Positions 45,162 to 55,771 of a DNA stretch of 64,000 nt are shown one piece after another. This DNA comes from Nemertoderma westbladi (taxonomy: Eukaryota; Xenacoelomorpha; Nemertodermatida; Nemertodermatidae), in NCBI GenBank assembly GCA_032718475.1, contig JAUCBJ010006587.1, positions 62,001 through 126,000 on the forward strand, in the 5' to 3' direction. Within the stretch, counting starts at the first letter, position 1. The number at the start of each line of letters is the position of its first letter. The notes beneath the pieces are model-generated. The model did no database searches. It was not told the DNA's origin and saw only the letters and a program-made list of their open reading frames with translations. The translations under genes were made by a program, and so were the position numbers.

Positions 45162-46240
45162 ATGATTGAGTTGATAGAGATGATCTTGGTATCAGGGAAC
45201 GATATACTCTACCTTTACAAGCGTTTGTTGATAGCTTGATACGCGGCGACGCTGGTCCAACTACTACGGAGGACGATGGTCGTTATATCTAACTGCCAAT
45301 GTCCCGGGAGCAACTTGCGCGTGGGTTAGACTGTAGAAAATTCACCGCTCGCTATACGCATCGTAATGGTACGTATATGGACTTCTTAACTACTGGTCAT
45401 CCTATCGACCTACACGATACGAACGATATAGACACCAAAGGGAAATGGTTTATTTAAATATCATACCCAGCGGAAGCGGAACGATAAACTGAGACTCGAA
45501 CACGAAAATTCTATTCGAAACCGACTCGAAAGTGCAGATGTCGAAGAGCCGGATAAACGCAGCGACTCCACCAAATACCTGGAATTCTTGAGAGAAACCT
45601 ATCTCGATATTACCAGTCAACAGAATCTAGAAACTCGATATCCTCAAGGTATACATCATGACCGCATGGTAGAACTCAAACGGCTCTATTCCACTATGAT
45701 GTATCTTACCGCCGATCGATCGCTACCTGTTGTATCGGATAGCTTCGAACGGATGGAGGAATATTGTAAGCTGGAGAAAGATCACTCGCGTTTCCCCTAC
45801 AAGACGTGCGTTTTTGGTATTATTGCGAGGAATGCCCAAGACCCAACCAACAAACGGAAAGACATAAACATCCGCGGAGACGTTGCTTTAAACACGGTTT
45901 TACTCGCTATACTTACGGGAGTTTCGAGCGAAACTTGTTCGATGTATCACCTACGCTCGTTCGACTCAGACGATCCTTAAATAAACCAATGATCAGAGTT
46001 TCGGAATACTCGATCAGAACTCCTCATTCCCTAGTGAGACTTCAGACTCTTGATCCTATTAGTATGACGGATCCTCCCGAGCTGTACTCACTGCTCAAAG
46101 ATCTAGTGTTACCTGAACAATTAGTCGGTGGCACCCCAGTTGTGGGCTTCCTAGATACTAGCCCATTCTACCTAGCCGGATTGGGACGCGGACATTTAAT
46201 ATCGCCGTTTAACCCTTACCATCGTCCCGTCCCGGCTTAA
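45162..46240 (+). pseudogene. Copy B accessory 3' frame, broken
   Basis: Homologous to 33513-34642 of copy A. Compared with copy A, a base is missing near 45177 and another near 45440. The same TAA replaces the GAA of copy C, and there is the same switch to the frame with FWYYCEECPRPN (45806-46240). The two longest open segments are 45588-45980 and 45806-46240. Confidence 0.6.
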
Positions 46241-46462
46241 CACGATATAACCTGTCACCAAAGTGGCGGAGAACGTTGTACCAAACGAGTTAAACGCTAT
46301 TCTACAAAGATCAGAAAGGAAACCTGCGTTTGTTCAGATAAACGTAAGTTGTAACAGCAAGTCCAAGCGATAAACGAATTGTCTTTATCTCAGTTCGATT
46401 GTAAAATCCAGAATCTCTAAGAAGATATCGAACTTAGGCAACCCCATTCTCTGCGAGAGTTT

Positions 46463-46686
46463 TTGGATGAACGTATCCAGCTACGAGCGGAGGAAAATCA
46501 GCTCGAGGAGAAGCATATCGAAACGGCGGATACCCCGACCATAATCCTACACCTTCTGATGCAATCATATTGCACCCTTCACCCAGGATTTATAGCCCTC
46601 CTAGTAAAGTGGCTCGCCCCAAAGAGAAAAGGACTCTTGCTAGCCTCAAAAAACTGCGTAAACGCCGTCTGCGTAAGAAAGACTAA
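46463..46686 (+). pseudogene. Copy B accessory frame, basic C-terminal tail
   Basis: Equivalent of 34812-35035 in copy A. The frame homologous to copy C ends in the same lysine/arginine-rich tail, with TAA at 46684-46686. Confidence 0.5.
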
Positions 46687-46764
46687 CTGTTTAGAGTATC
46701 TTTATATTTTAGAAACTGTGATTTGTTATATTTTATAGACTTAAATCCCATTTTCTGGGAGCGG

Positions 46765-47932
46765 TGTAAAAGCTTTTGCGTAATTAGCCGGTTATTATCC
46801 CCGTAAAGTACTCTGTGGTTGGTTTACCAGGCATAAAAAGGCCGTGTCCTTGCTGTACTGGTGTTTTAGAGGACATAAAAGCCATTTCTTCTGTATTTGT
46901 ACTTTAGAGGACATAATCCGCAATTTCGGGACGCAATAAGCTCGATACTCTTGAAAACAGTGTCGCTACCATGACGACGGCTAACAGCTGATATTGCCAC
47001 GTCGACATTTCTTTGTTTCTTTGTTCTCTCGTTGTTCGGTCGACCAATCAGAGCGTTTTTTGTCTCTGTGTTGGAGGTGGATACAGAAACTCAGGAATTC
47101 AGTGTTATGTTTTTGCCCAGAGCCTAAGAACACCGGCTTTTGGCACCTCCGTGTTTCAGTCTTTAGTCTTACATTAGTAGGCTTAATTATAGAACGTATA
47201 TCTGTTATCGAGTTACCTTATCAATGCAATTCAATGCTTACTAAACATATCATGCATATCTTACTTAACATTACTGCTTTTGCTGTCGGTTATTCATTAT
47301 ATTTGTTGATGGAAGATTATATTTGGAATACTGATCAATAGTCAGACACCCAACCTTCTTGATATACTAAAGGTTAGAGAGACCGGTTACAGATAAACGA
47401 TTGCGACCTATGTTAAGTGGTTTGAAGTGAATCTAATGCTATTTTATAGGCCCTACATGTATTGTCTGTTATTCTCTTTGTATGTGACTAAAATTAGTGA
47501 AGGTCGGCAGATTGGTGTGCAGCATTGTGCAGCATTGTGTACGATTGTGACTGATAACAAAGCATCTCCTAAAGAATGCGCCATATACGTGAATCTATAG
47601 CCATCTCATTGCGTCTGGTTTAAGTCATAACTCTGTTTACATATTTAGAGCGCCACGTCCTAAAGGAACTGTTAATATTTCCCGAAAGTGAATAATATTT
47701 GTCAGAGATTATATATTACGATCAGTCGAATAATACAGTAGGCTTACACCATCAATCATTAAGCTTCCGAATTCAGTCTCCCGGGTATATCCAGCGGGTG
47801 AATGATTGCGCATAGACTGGCTTCGGCTAATGTAGTGTATCAAATACTCGTCATAGGCTAAAGACTATATATCATCTAAAAGACATCCTAATTTGGCAGG
47901 TTAAACTGTCAAAGGTCTTAAAAGCGCAAACA
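46765..47932 (+). repeat. Copy B 3' LTR
   Basis: 1168 bp, preceded by GGGAGCGG. Differences from the 5' LTR seen near 47504, 47542 and 47612. Ends GCGCAAACA, followed by target duplication GCGCC. Confidence 0.93.
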
Positions 47933-47937
47933 GCGCC

Positions 47938-48217
47938 ACGTCCTAAAGGAACTGTTAATATTTCCCGAAAGTGAATAATATTTGTCAGAGATTATATATA
48001 TTAAGATCAGTCGAATAATACAGTAGGCCTATCCCGCAATACGATTAGGCTTCCGAATCCAGTCTCCCGGGTATATCCAGCGGGTGAATGATCGCGCATA
48101 GACTGGTTTCGGCTAATGTAGTGTATCAAATATTTGTCGTAGGCTAAAGACTATCTATTATCTAGAAGACATCCTAATTTGGCAGGTTAAACTGCTAAAG
48201 GTCTGAAAGCGCGAACA
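47938..48217 (+). repeat. Copy A 3' LTR, part 2 (280 bp)
   Basis: Matches 23362-23641 with two substitutions. Together with 35114-35985 it makes 1152 bp, exactly the length of the 5' LTR. Followed by target duplication CACTC at 48218-48222. Confidence 0.93.
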
Positions 48218-48222
48218 CACTC

Positions 48223-49451
48223 CGGTCCTAGGCCAACACACCAGTGCGCATATTACCAATTGGGGTGAATATTTAATTTCGATATTTATCATTTAAGGTA
48301 CCCTTTAAAAGAAAGTAACAGGTTATGATGGCTCTAATCAACAGGGTGTCGAACGATTTTGACATGTTTTTTTCCCGGCCTTTTCCTTGTATTTCCAAGG
48401 TTCATTTGTGAATTGTCCCAGTTTAGATGACATAATATAATACGTAAAAACATATTATAATTTGATTTTCACTTGACCTAAATTTCATGCCAAATTTCTT
48501 GAACGGAACTTCCTTTCCTATCAAATTATATGTTGTCAAAATTTTTTTATGTACAATCAAATACTAAACTCAGAGTCGTTTTAGCTCAGCTATCTCATCG
48601 ATCAGCCTGTCTACTGTTTTAGCATAAAGTTTTAGCAACAATTCACAACAAGTTTATCAATAAAAAACCTTTTATCAATAAAAAGGCTTGTGGGGCGAGA
48701 CACGTATGGCGAGCCATCAGCGAACTGATATAATTATACTATGGCCGTTTTTTAAAAGTCTGTGTGTGACGTGTGTGTGTGTGTGGTGTGTGTGTGTGTC
48801 GGTAGCCATAAATGTCGGAAGCCATAATCGAAGTTAATATCTTCAGCTAAATTGTATGGTTGAGTCATTTTGAACGGTCTCTCCATGGAAATTAATTGTT
48901 TAGCACCATACGATTAAAGTTATTTTGCACTGAAATTAGATATCTGGAATCCATGTACCCCATCCCATTATAGTTTTTTATTTTTTCAAGTGATATGCGT
49001 TAATACAGTAAATGTATTTTTAATTGATTTAAACATAATTAACATTGTAAATTCATACGCTGATTCCATTCTCCCCCATAGAGCCTAAGGCATGGCAAGG
49101 GCAGCCGTGCCCAATAATATTTCTTGAAGTTTTACAGTTGGCAAGCTAAAGTCATTGGCCAAGCCAGTGCCTAGGCTAGTACACAAGGACATAGTAATCC
49201 AGGAGAAGGAATAGTGCTCCTTCAATACATCTCAACAGACATCAATTCATTTGCCTGTGCCTACCAACGCGTGCTCTATAACATAACATATATTCTTGAT
49301 TTCCATCACCTCTCACCACAATTATTATTAGTAATTAAAAGTTTCAATTCGATTTGTCTTTCCGTTATCTGGTTATTCAGTTATTGCATTATTAATAAAT
49401 AAATGTTTTAAAATATATCTTACGAAATATGGTTAATATTTAAAACTTGTC
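48223..49451. other. Spacer between copies A and C; no gene seen
   Basis: AT-rich. Contains a weak dispersed core (AGTAACAGGTTATGATGGC near 48315) and a GT dinucleotide run (about 48764-48800). The open frame at 49214-49402 has no recognisable motif. Confidence 0.45.
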
Positions 49452-49990
49452 GCTAACATTCTCGCTATGGGGGTTTTAAGGAGTGCTGATTACATTTCTG
49501 ATGTCAGTTTTCACGTTTACATAAATCTAGTCTGTCTGTCTGTCGGTCATTCTGTCAGTCAGTCTGTCAAAACTTAAAAGATAATTCAAATTAACTAACA
49601 TTCTCGCTATGGGGGTTTTAAGGGGTGCTGATTTCATTTCTGATGTCAGTTTTCAGGTTTACATAAATCTAGTCTGTCTGTTTGTCGGTCTTTCTGTCAG
49701 TCAGTCTGTCAAAACTTAAAAAAGAATACAAACTAACTAACATTCTCGTTATGGGGGTTTTGATGGGTGCTGATTTTATTTTAGATGTCAGTTTTCACGT
49801 TTAAAAAAATCTAGTCTGTCTGCCTGTCGGTCTTTCTGTCAGTCAGTCTGTGAAAACTTAAGAAAGTATACTAACTAACCAACATTCTCGCTATGGGGGT
49901 TTTAAGGGTTGCTGATTTCATTTCTGATGTCAGTTTATACGTTTACATAAATCTAGTCTGCCTGGCTGTCGGTCTCTCTGTCAGTCTGAA
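49452..49990. repeat. 142- to 143-bp tandem repeat, four units
   Basis: Units begin at 49452, 49595, 49737 and about 49879 with (C/A)AACATTCTCGCTATGGGGG. Each contains a (CTGT)n stretch (CTAGTCTGTCTGTCTGTCGG). Spacing is very regular; the units differ by a few substitutions each. Confidence 0.88.
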
Positions 49991-50164
49991 CTACTGTACT
50001 GTGGTTGGCATTACGCCATATACCTAACACTAATAATACAGTCTACAATACAGCCTATCTACAGTACAGAATGGATTTTTTGCCATGAAGAGCAATAAAT
50101 GTCATTAATACTATCCACCAGTATACCTACTCCAAGAGCCTTCCAATAAAACATGTATTCCAGC

Positions 50165-50219
50165 ATGACGTCCACTGCACGTCTTCGTGCTGTCCATGGT
50201 GACGTGCAGTGGACGTCAT
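50165..50219. repeat. Perfect hairpin, 19-bp arms
   Basis: Arms ATGACGTCCACTGCACGTC and its exact complement (50165-50183, 50201-50219) with a 17-nt loop. The arm itself contains GACGTC and GTGCAC-like palindromic words. Confidence 0.85.
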
Positions 50220-50329
50220 TAGGCTCTAAGGGGTTAAGCAACACGGTCCCTACTTCGCCCTGTCGACACCCCAGCCATTTTCCACCAATCCTTTTTTAGA
50301 GTTTATTAATTTTTTTGGTATTGGTGAAA

Positions 50330-50545
50330 GTTCTACAACATTAGTAAATATGTTTTTTATGATAGCTAGTGTTTTTTTGCTAGCTAGTATTTTTTGAAAT
50401 TATAAAAAATGTGAAATCCATGATATTTCAGGTTAAACTGTTGAAGAATATATTAATGACCAAAATAATTTCCAAAAATTACTAGCTAGTAAAAAATACA
50501 AGCTATATACCATAAAAAATCTACTAAGGTTCTAGAACATTCACT
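50330..50545. repeat. Imperfect foldback rich in CTAGCTAG
   Basis: The left arm (about 50345-50410; GCTAGCTAGTATTTTTT) pairs with the right arm (about 50470-50530; TTACTAGCTAGTAAAAAAT) across an AT-rich centre. MITE-like; no duplication identified. Confidence 0.55.
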
Positions 50546-50743
50546 AATATAAAAAAGCACTCAAAATCACAAAAGAATAAAGGTTAAAAAACTCATTCGG
50601 GACCCTTTTGCTTAAGGAGTCAAAATTGTAGAACAAATTCCCGAAGTTTGCGACGTTTGCGAAATTCGCGAAGAATTCGTCAGTTTCTGTGCCCTAATGG
50701 TTTCGTGACGAAACAATCAAATCTTACACACTTAACACACACG

Positions 50744-51343
50744 AACTAATTTAATGTGGGTATTAGTATGCCTGAATAATTAAATAGAAATTAAATTAAT
50801 GAACGCTATTACAACATGAAATCTACGGAATCAATACACAACACACGCACACTACTGAATTTAAAAATTTATATAGATTGCAACTTATATTTGGCTACCT
50901 TTTAATGGGTGATTAATTTAATTATTATTAAAACTCAATTATTAAAACTCTCTGTCAGCGTCTAGTAATGCACTTTGTGGGGTCTTCGAGCAGCACGTGT
51001 TCAAATGTTCAATGAATGAACAGCGACTAATTAACAAATTTATGAGAGACTCATTGACCAGCTACCGACAGACCAATATTGTGACATATATTTTAGTTTA
51101 ATGTTTGATTCAATTAGAGGCACAAATTAAAAAGGCTACAAATATATAAGGGTGAATAATTAAATTAGTCACCCATTGGGCCTAAAAGGTAGCCAAATAT
51201 AAGTTGCAATCTATATAAATTTTTAAATTCAGTAGTGTGCATGTGTTGTGTATTGATTCCGTAGATTTCATGTTGTAATAGCGTTCATTAATTTAATTTC
51301 TATTTAATTATTCAGGCATACTAATACCCACATTAAATTAGTT
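50744..51343. repeat. Palindromic element interrupted by copy C
   Basis: The left arm starts at 50744 (AACTAATTTAATGTGGG) and its inverted copy ends at 51343, exactly where the LTR of copy C begins. Arms are about 190 bp and share TAGCCAAATATAAGTTGCA-type sequence, with few differences. The left side reads on outward (ACACACACG), so part of the right arm should continue beyond the other end of copy C, outside the window. Confidence 0.8.
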
Positions 51344-52460
51344 TGTTCGCGCTTTCAGACCTTTAGCAGTTTAACCTGCCAAATTTAGATGTCTTCTAGA
51401 TTATAAATCGACTTTAGCCTATGACGAGTATTTGATACACTACATTAGCCGAAGCCAGTCTATGCGCGACCATTCACCCGCTGGATATACCCGGGAGACT
51501 GGATTCGGAAGCTTTGACCTTATTGCGGTGTAGGCCTACTGTATTATTCGACTGATCGTTAATATATAATTTCTGACAAATATTATTCACTTTCGGGAAA
51601 TATCAACAGTTCCTTTAGGACGTGGCGCTCTAAGTATGTAAACAGAGTTATGACTTACACTAAACACAACGGGATGGCTATTGATTCACGTATAAAGCGC
51701 ATTCTTTAGGAGATGCTTTGTTATCAGTCACAATCATGCACACTACCGCACAATGCTGCACACCGATCTGCCGACCTTCACTAATTTTAGTCACATATAA
51801 AGAGAACAGCAACCGACACATATAGTGCCTATGAAATAGCATTAGATTCACTCCAAAACCACTTTAATGTAAGTCGCAATTGTTATATGTAACCGGTCTC
51901 TTACCTTCAGTATATCAAGAAGATTGGGGTTTTATGATTATTTATCGATATTATCCAAATATAACAATATTCCATCAACTGATATAATTAATAACTGACA
52001 GTAAATAGCAGTAAAAATGCGGTGTTTGTAGGTGACAATATGATTTGTAACAATATGAATTGCGTTGATATGAGGTGCGATGGGTAGGATAACAGTTATA
52101 CGTTTCTATAATCAAGCACACACTGACTGAATTGCGTGAGTTTCTGTATACAATGTCCAACACAGAGTAAAAAACGCTCTGATTGGTCGACTGAACAAAG
52201 AACGAACAAAGAACAAAGAAAAAGTTACACGTGGACACAGCTGATAGATGTCGTCATCTGAGTTCCGATATTTAGAGCATTTGGCTTATTGCGACATAAA
52301 ATCGCTAGTTATGTCCGCTAAAGTACACATACAGAAGAAATGGCTTTTTATGTCCACTAAAACACCGGTACAGTAAGGAAACGGCTTTTTATGTCCGTTA
52401 AAACAACTACAGAGTACTTTGCGGGGAAAATAACCAACTAATTCCGCAAAAGCCTTTACA
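51344..52460 (-). repeat. Copy C 3' LTR
   Basis: 1117 bp; on the minus strand it begins TGTAAAGGCTTTTGCGGAAT and ends AAAGCGCGAACA, like copy A. Preceded on that strand by GGGAGCGG. Confidence 0.92.
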
Positions 52461-52538
52461 CCGCTCCCAGAAAATGGGATTTAATTCTATAAAATATAAA
52501 AAATCACACTTTCTAAAATATAAAAATACTCTAAACAG

Positions 52539-53072
52539 TTAGTCTTTCTTACGCGGACGGCGTTTACGCAGTTTTTTGAGGCTAGCAAGAGTCCTTTTCT
52601 CTTTGGGGCGAGCCACTTTACTAGGAGGGCTATAACTCCTGGGTGAAGGGTGCAATACAATTGCGTCAGAAGGTTTAGGATTACGATCGGTGTATCCGCC
52701 GGTCGAGGTACCTGGTTGATCGATATCAACTTCAGTGGAGCGAGGTCTAACGGCCTTTAGGGCGCGTCTTAGGACAGCAGCTCCTACTGGTCCCTGACGA
52801 GTCGTCTGGACAATAGCGGTAGGTGGACCGTGAGTGGTGAGAAACTTCCTCGGTTTAATGGTTCTTTCCAGCTCGCGTTCTCGGGCTCGATATTCGTAGG
52901 GCCGTCGAGATACTTCCTGTAACTCAGGGTGCGAGTTGATAAATAAATCGCCATACTCAGGGTCTTGACGGATGAAATTGATCAAATGGTATGAATTAAT
53001 ATCGTTAGGATTGACGTTCCTGAGATATTTTCGAACAAATTTGGTGGAAATACACTCACCAACAAGCTTCAT
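52539..53072 (-). CDS. Copy C accessory frame 2, basic C-terminus, 177 residues
   Basis: Open frame starting MKLVGECISTKFVRKYLRN. Visible features: charged helical stretches (YRARERELERTIK), a Thr/Ser/Gly/Pro-rich linker at about 115-145 (DIDQPGTSTGGY), and a strongly basic tail (RPKEKRTLASLKKLRKRRPR). The tail is shared with copies A and B; the N-terminal 100 or so residues were not found there. It resembles a nucleic-acid-binding or nucleus-targeted protein, but I do not recognise a family. It lies 80 bp before the 3' LTR and in a different frame from 53158-53700; the two may once have been one gene. Confidence 0.6.
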   Translation of the reverse strand: MKLVGECISTKFVRKYLRNVNPNDINSYHLINFIRQDPEYGDLFINSHPELQEVSRRPYEYRARERELERTIKPRKFLTTHGPPTAIVQTTRQGPVGAAVLRRALKAVRPRSTEVDIDQPGTSTGGYTDRNPKPSDAIVLHPSPRSYSPPSKVARPKEKRTLASLKKLRKRRPRKKD

Positions 53073-53157
53073 TAGTTCGTAACTCGGTGTGCGTGTTTTT
53101 TGTTCAACAGACGCGAATAGACAACGACAGGTAGTGGTCGATCAGCGGTAAGATACA

Positions 53158-53700
53158 TCATAGTGAAATAGAGTCGTTTGAGGTATACCTCAAATGATCA
53201 TGATGTATACCTTGAGGATATCGAGTTTCTAGATTTTGTTGACTGGCAATATTGAGATATGTTTCTCTCAGGAATTCCAGATAATCGTTGAAGTCGCTGC
53301 GTTTATCCGGCTCTTCAATGTCTTCCCTTTCGAGTCTACCGAGAATAGAATTCTCGTGTTCTATTCTCGGTTTATCGTTCCGACTCCGCTGGGTATGATA
53401 TTTAAATAAAACCATTTCCCTTTCGGTGTCTACATCGTCCGTATCGTGTAAATCGATAGGATGGCCAGTAGTTAAGAAGTCCATATACGTACCATTACGA
53501 TGCGTATAGCGAGCGGTGAATTTTCTATAATCCAATTCACGCGTAAGTTGCTCCTGGGACATTGGCGGTTCGATATAACGACCATCGTCCTCCGTAGTAG
53601 TTGGACCAGCGTTGCCGCGTATCAAGCTATCAACAAACGCTTGTAAAGGTAGAGTATATCGCTCCCTGATACCAAAATCATCTTCTATCAACTCAGTCAT
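53158..53700 (-). CDS. Copy C accessory frame 1, 180 residues
   Basis: Starts MTELIEDDFGIRERYTLPLQ. Continuous through the site where A and B carry TAA, which makes this the least damaged version of the N-terminal part. Conserved core: RKFTARYTHRNGTYMDFL, then HPIDLHDTDD, then FLRETYLNIASQQNLETRYP. After GIHHD the sequence is scrambled relative to A and B (a 15- to 20-bp rearrangement), which puts a stop shortly after. No signal peptide or membrane segment. Function unknown; it occupies the place an envelope gene would take. Confidence 0.65.
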   Translation of the reverse strand: MTELIEDDFGIRERYTLPLQAFVDSLIRGNAGPTTTEDDGRYIEPPMSQEQLTRELDYRKFTARYTHRNGTYMDFLTTGHPIDLHDTDDVDTEREMVLFKYHTQRSRNDKPRIEHENSILGRLEREDIEEPDKRSDFNDYLEFLRETYLNIASQQNLETRYPQGIHHDHLRYTSNDSISL

Positions 53701-54499
53701 ATCTGCTATATGAGTTTATCAATATTATATTGAGTTTATATTTAGGCTAGCGGGCGTCGCTGCCTACCCCTCTCTGCCCCCGGACAGTGCAAGATCCTCA
53801 GCGCCGATGTACCGTCGTCGCTGTGTTTTCGCCAACGTAGTAGCTACACAACGACAACGATAACCGGCACAAGTCACTCCACTGTCCGTCCCAAAGGCTT
53901 AGATTTACTTCAGGTTCTTGCTGCAGAGTTAGGGCTACTTTCACAATTGCGACTCGCTACTGTAAACACACTTTAGTAGTAACATTCACCTATAAACGCA
54001 CAAATTCCACACAACTGTCACAAATTGTACACATTCGGGCCATTTGTCCGTTAGTCAAGTGCCTTCCAGAATGCCACGTTATTATTATGTATCCGTATCC
54101 TTGGATACTAGCAGTGTGCTATTTATTCCCTATGCTATTCAATGGGGCAAGCTTTCTATTGTTCTTTTAACTCACTTCTAATTCTAGCGTGGTTGTTGCT
54201 ATGGTGACATTATGGAAAGCTAGCGGTAGAATTAGGGTAATTCTCATGCATACAGATCTGGGATGCTATTTAATAGTAATTCTTTAATTGTCAATATCCC
54301 CTTTATACATGATTTTATGAATTTTATCGGCTATTGACTATATATTGGAGATTCTCGCACACTAATACACTTAATAGGGTGAATCTCCGCTCCCATGATC
54401 TATTAATTTATGGAATTTTGGGAATGTTATAAATTGTATAAAAATGACAATTTATCAAATTCATTAAAACATGAATTTAAATTTATTCCCGTAAATTTT

Positions 54500-54790
54500 A
54501 TTATTTAATATTAAATAGACACAATTTTATTCCAGAACATGACTGGGGACTAGGATCCTTGATTCTAGGAAATTGGTCTTTTTAAGAATATCGGTAAGTG
54601 CTACGATATCTTAATAGACTAGAATTTTAAAGGATCTAAAATTTGACAGATTTTATAAATATTAATAGTTAATATTTAGGATGGGCACCAATTTATTCCA
54701 GAACTTGTCTGGGGACGTTAACCACTGATTCTAGAGTTTTGTCTTTCAAGTATATCGGTGGGTGCCGCGATATCTTAATCGACTAGAATT
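54500..54790 (-). repeat. Direct repeats in copy C 3' noncoding region
   Basis: Minus-strand equivalent of 32430-32740: two units with TCTAGTC(G/T)ATTAAGATATCG and TCTGGAATAAA words. They lie in the noncoding 53701-55342 stretch. Confidence 0.7.
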
Positions 54791-55342
54791 ACAAATGGTC
54801 AAAGGGTTTAACAGATTTATTTGCATTGTACGCTACTGTTAAAGGGACATCACGCTACTATATGTATTATTTAATATACGGTATGAGAGCAATATCGCAA
54901 GAAGCAATGTCAGTGAGAAGAGGCAAGTCGTTTCCAAAGTCTACCCAGAGCTTGGTTTAGCCGAGACACGAGGATCTGAATTTTGCATTCCTAATACTCT
55001 ACTTACCAATAATACTTGAATATAGTAGGAGCTTTATTGTACTTTAATAAGTACGGATATTTCATCTTACTGTAGTCATGTATTTATAATATAATACGGA
55101 CAGTAAGGAAAGAGAAAAATAATTATTTCTCGCCGTCGCACTAAATATATAATATATAAGTAATTAAGTAATAAACGCGAATATATATGGCACTAATCTA
55201 CTAAATAATCGCTAAAATAACCTTCTACTAAATAAAATTAAAGAAAACGATTATAATAAAATTACATAATAATACATACATAAGTATAAAAATAATGAAA
55301 CAAACATAAAATAATATAGTCACACACCCACTCCAGACGCTG

Positions 55343-55771
55343 TTACGTTGGGGAGTCCCTAGATGTTTGTTGGATTAGGGAGGTGGTCGTGGGAAGAGTA
55401 TCTTGCCTTCCATAGTTTCCGGAGAGTTCTCTGTCTCTTTCCAGTAAACATAAACGACCAACTGGGCGATTGAGCTGCTGTGTCTCGAAGACAATTCCCG
55501 GTTTCTTAAAGTTACGTGGAAGATCTGAATCCACAATAAGGACCATGTCTCCAGCGCTGACGTTTTCTTGCTGCGCAAACCACTTAGTTCGAAGTTGTAG
55601 CGCGGGCAGATAATGTTTTTCGAAATGGTCAGCGAAACGACGGGATAACAACTGCATAAGTTGCCAAGTTTGCCGGCAGTATTCGTCTCCGTCTGTGATT
55701 TCCGATCGTGGGAGCATGGCTACGGGTTTCTTCAGTAGGAAGTGCGCGGGTGTTAGCGCTTCTCCCATCAT
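55343..55771 (-). CDS. Copy C integrase C-terminal domain (DUF5641-like), detached
   Basis: 142 residues. GEALTPAHFLLKKPVAMLPR, then TWQLMQLLSRRFADHF, then LRTKWFAQQENVSAGDMVLI matches the C-terminal domain that follows the integrase core in BEL/Pao polyproteins. The end (QLNRPVGRLCLLERDRELS) is the part also kept in A and B. Its apparent start overlaps the stop of the preceding frame by four bases (ATGA). This overlap was created by the deletion that removed the integrase zinc-binding and catalytic core, so it is not a natural start. Confidence 0.8.
   Translation of the reverse strand: MMGEALTPAHFLLKKPVAMLPRSEITDGDEYCRQTWQLMQLLSRRFADHFEKHYLPALQLRTKWFAQQENVSAGDMVLIVDSDLPRNFKKPGIVFETQQLNRPVGRLCLLERDRELSGNYGRQDTLPTTTSLIQQTSRDSPT

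Larger units (their letters stand above)
35986..47932 (+). mobile_element. BEL/Pao LTR retrotransposon, copy B, nested in copy A
   Basis: 11,947 bp with 1168-bp LTRs (TGTAAAAGC...GCGCAAACA). Target duplication GCGCC at 35981-35985 and 47933-47937. It lies within the 3' LTR of copy A, so it is younger than copy A. Its LTRs differ from each other at about three sites by eye, but from those of copy A at many sites and in length, so A and B are separate insertions from a diverged lineage. Same internal deletion of reverse transcriptase, RNase H and integrase as copy A. Confidence 0.94.
22490..48217 (+). mobile_element. BEL/Pao LTR retrotransposon, copy A (with nested insertions)
   Basis: LTRs begin TGTAAAGG and end GCGCGAACA. 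The 5-bp target duplication is CACTC at 22485-22489 and 48218-48222. It is interrupted by an RTE-like LINE (27714-29638) and by copy B (35986-47932). Without these the element is about 11.8 kb. The two LTRs are both 1152 bp once copy B is removed, and I found two differences between them (near 23480-23492), so insertion was recent. Coding: gag with DUF1759-type capsid region and zinc knuckles, and an aspartic protease. Reverse transcriptase, RNase H and integrase are deleted, with the same junctions as in copy B. Confidence 0.93.
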
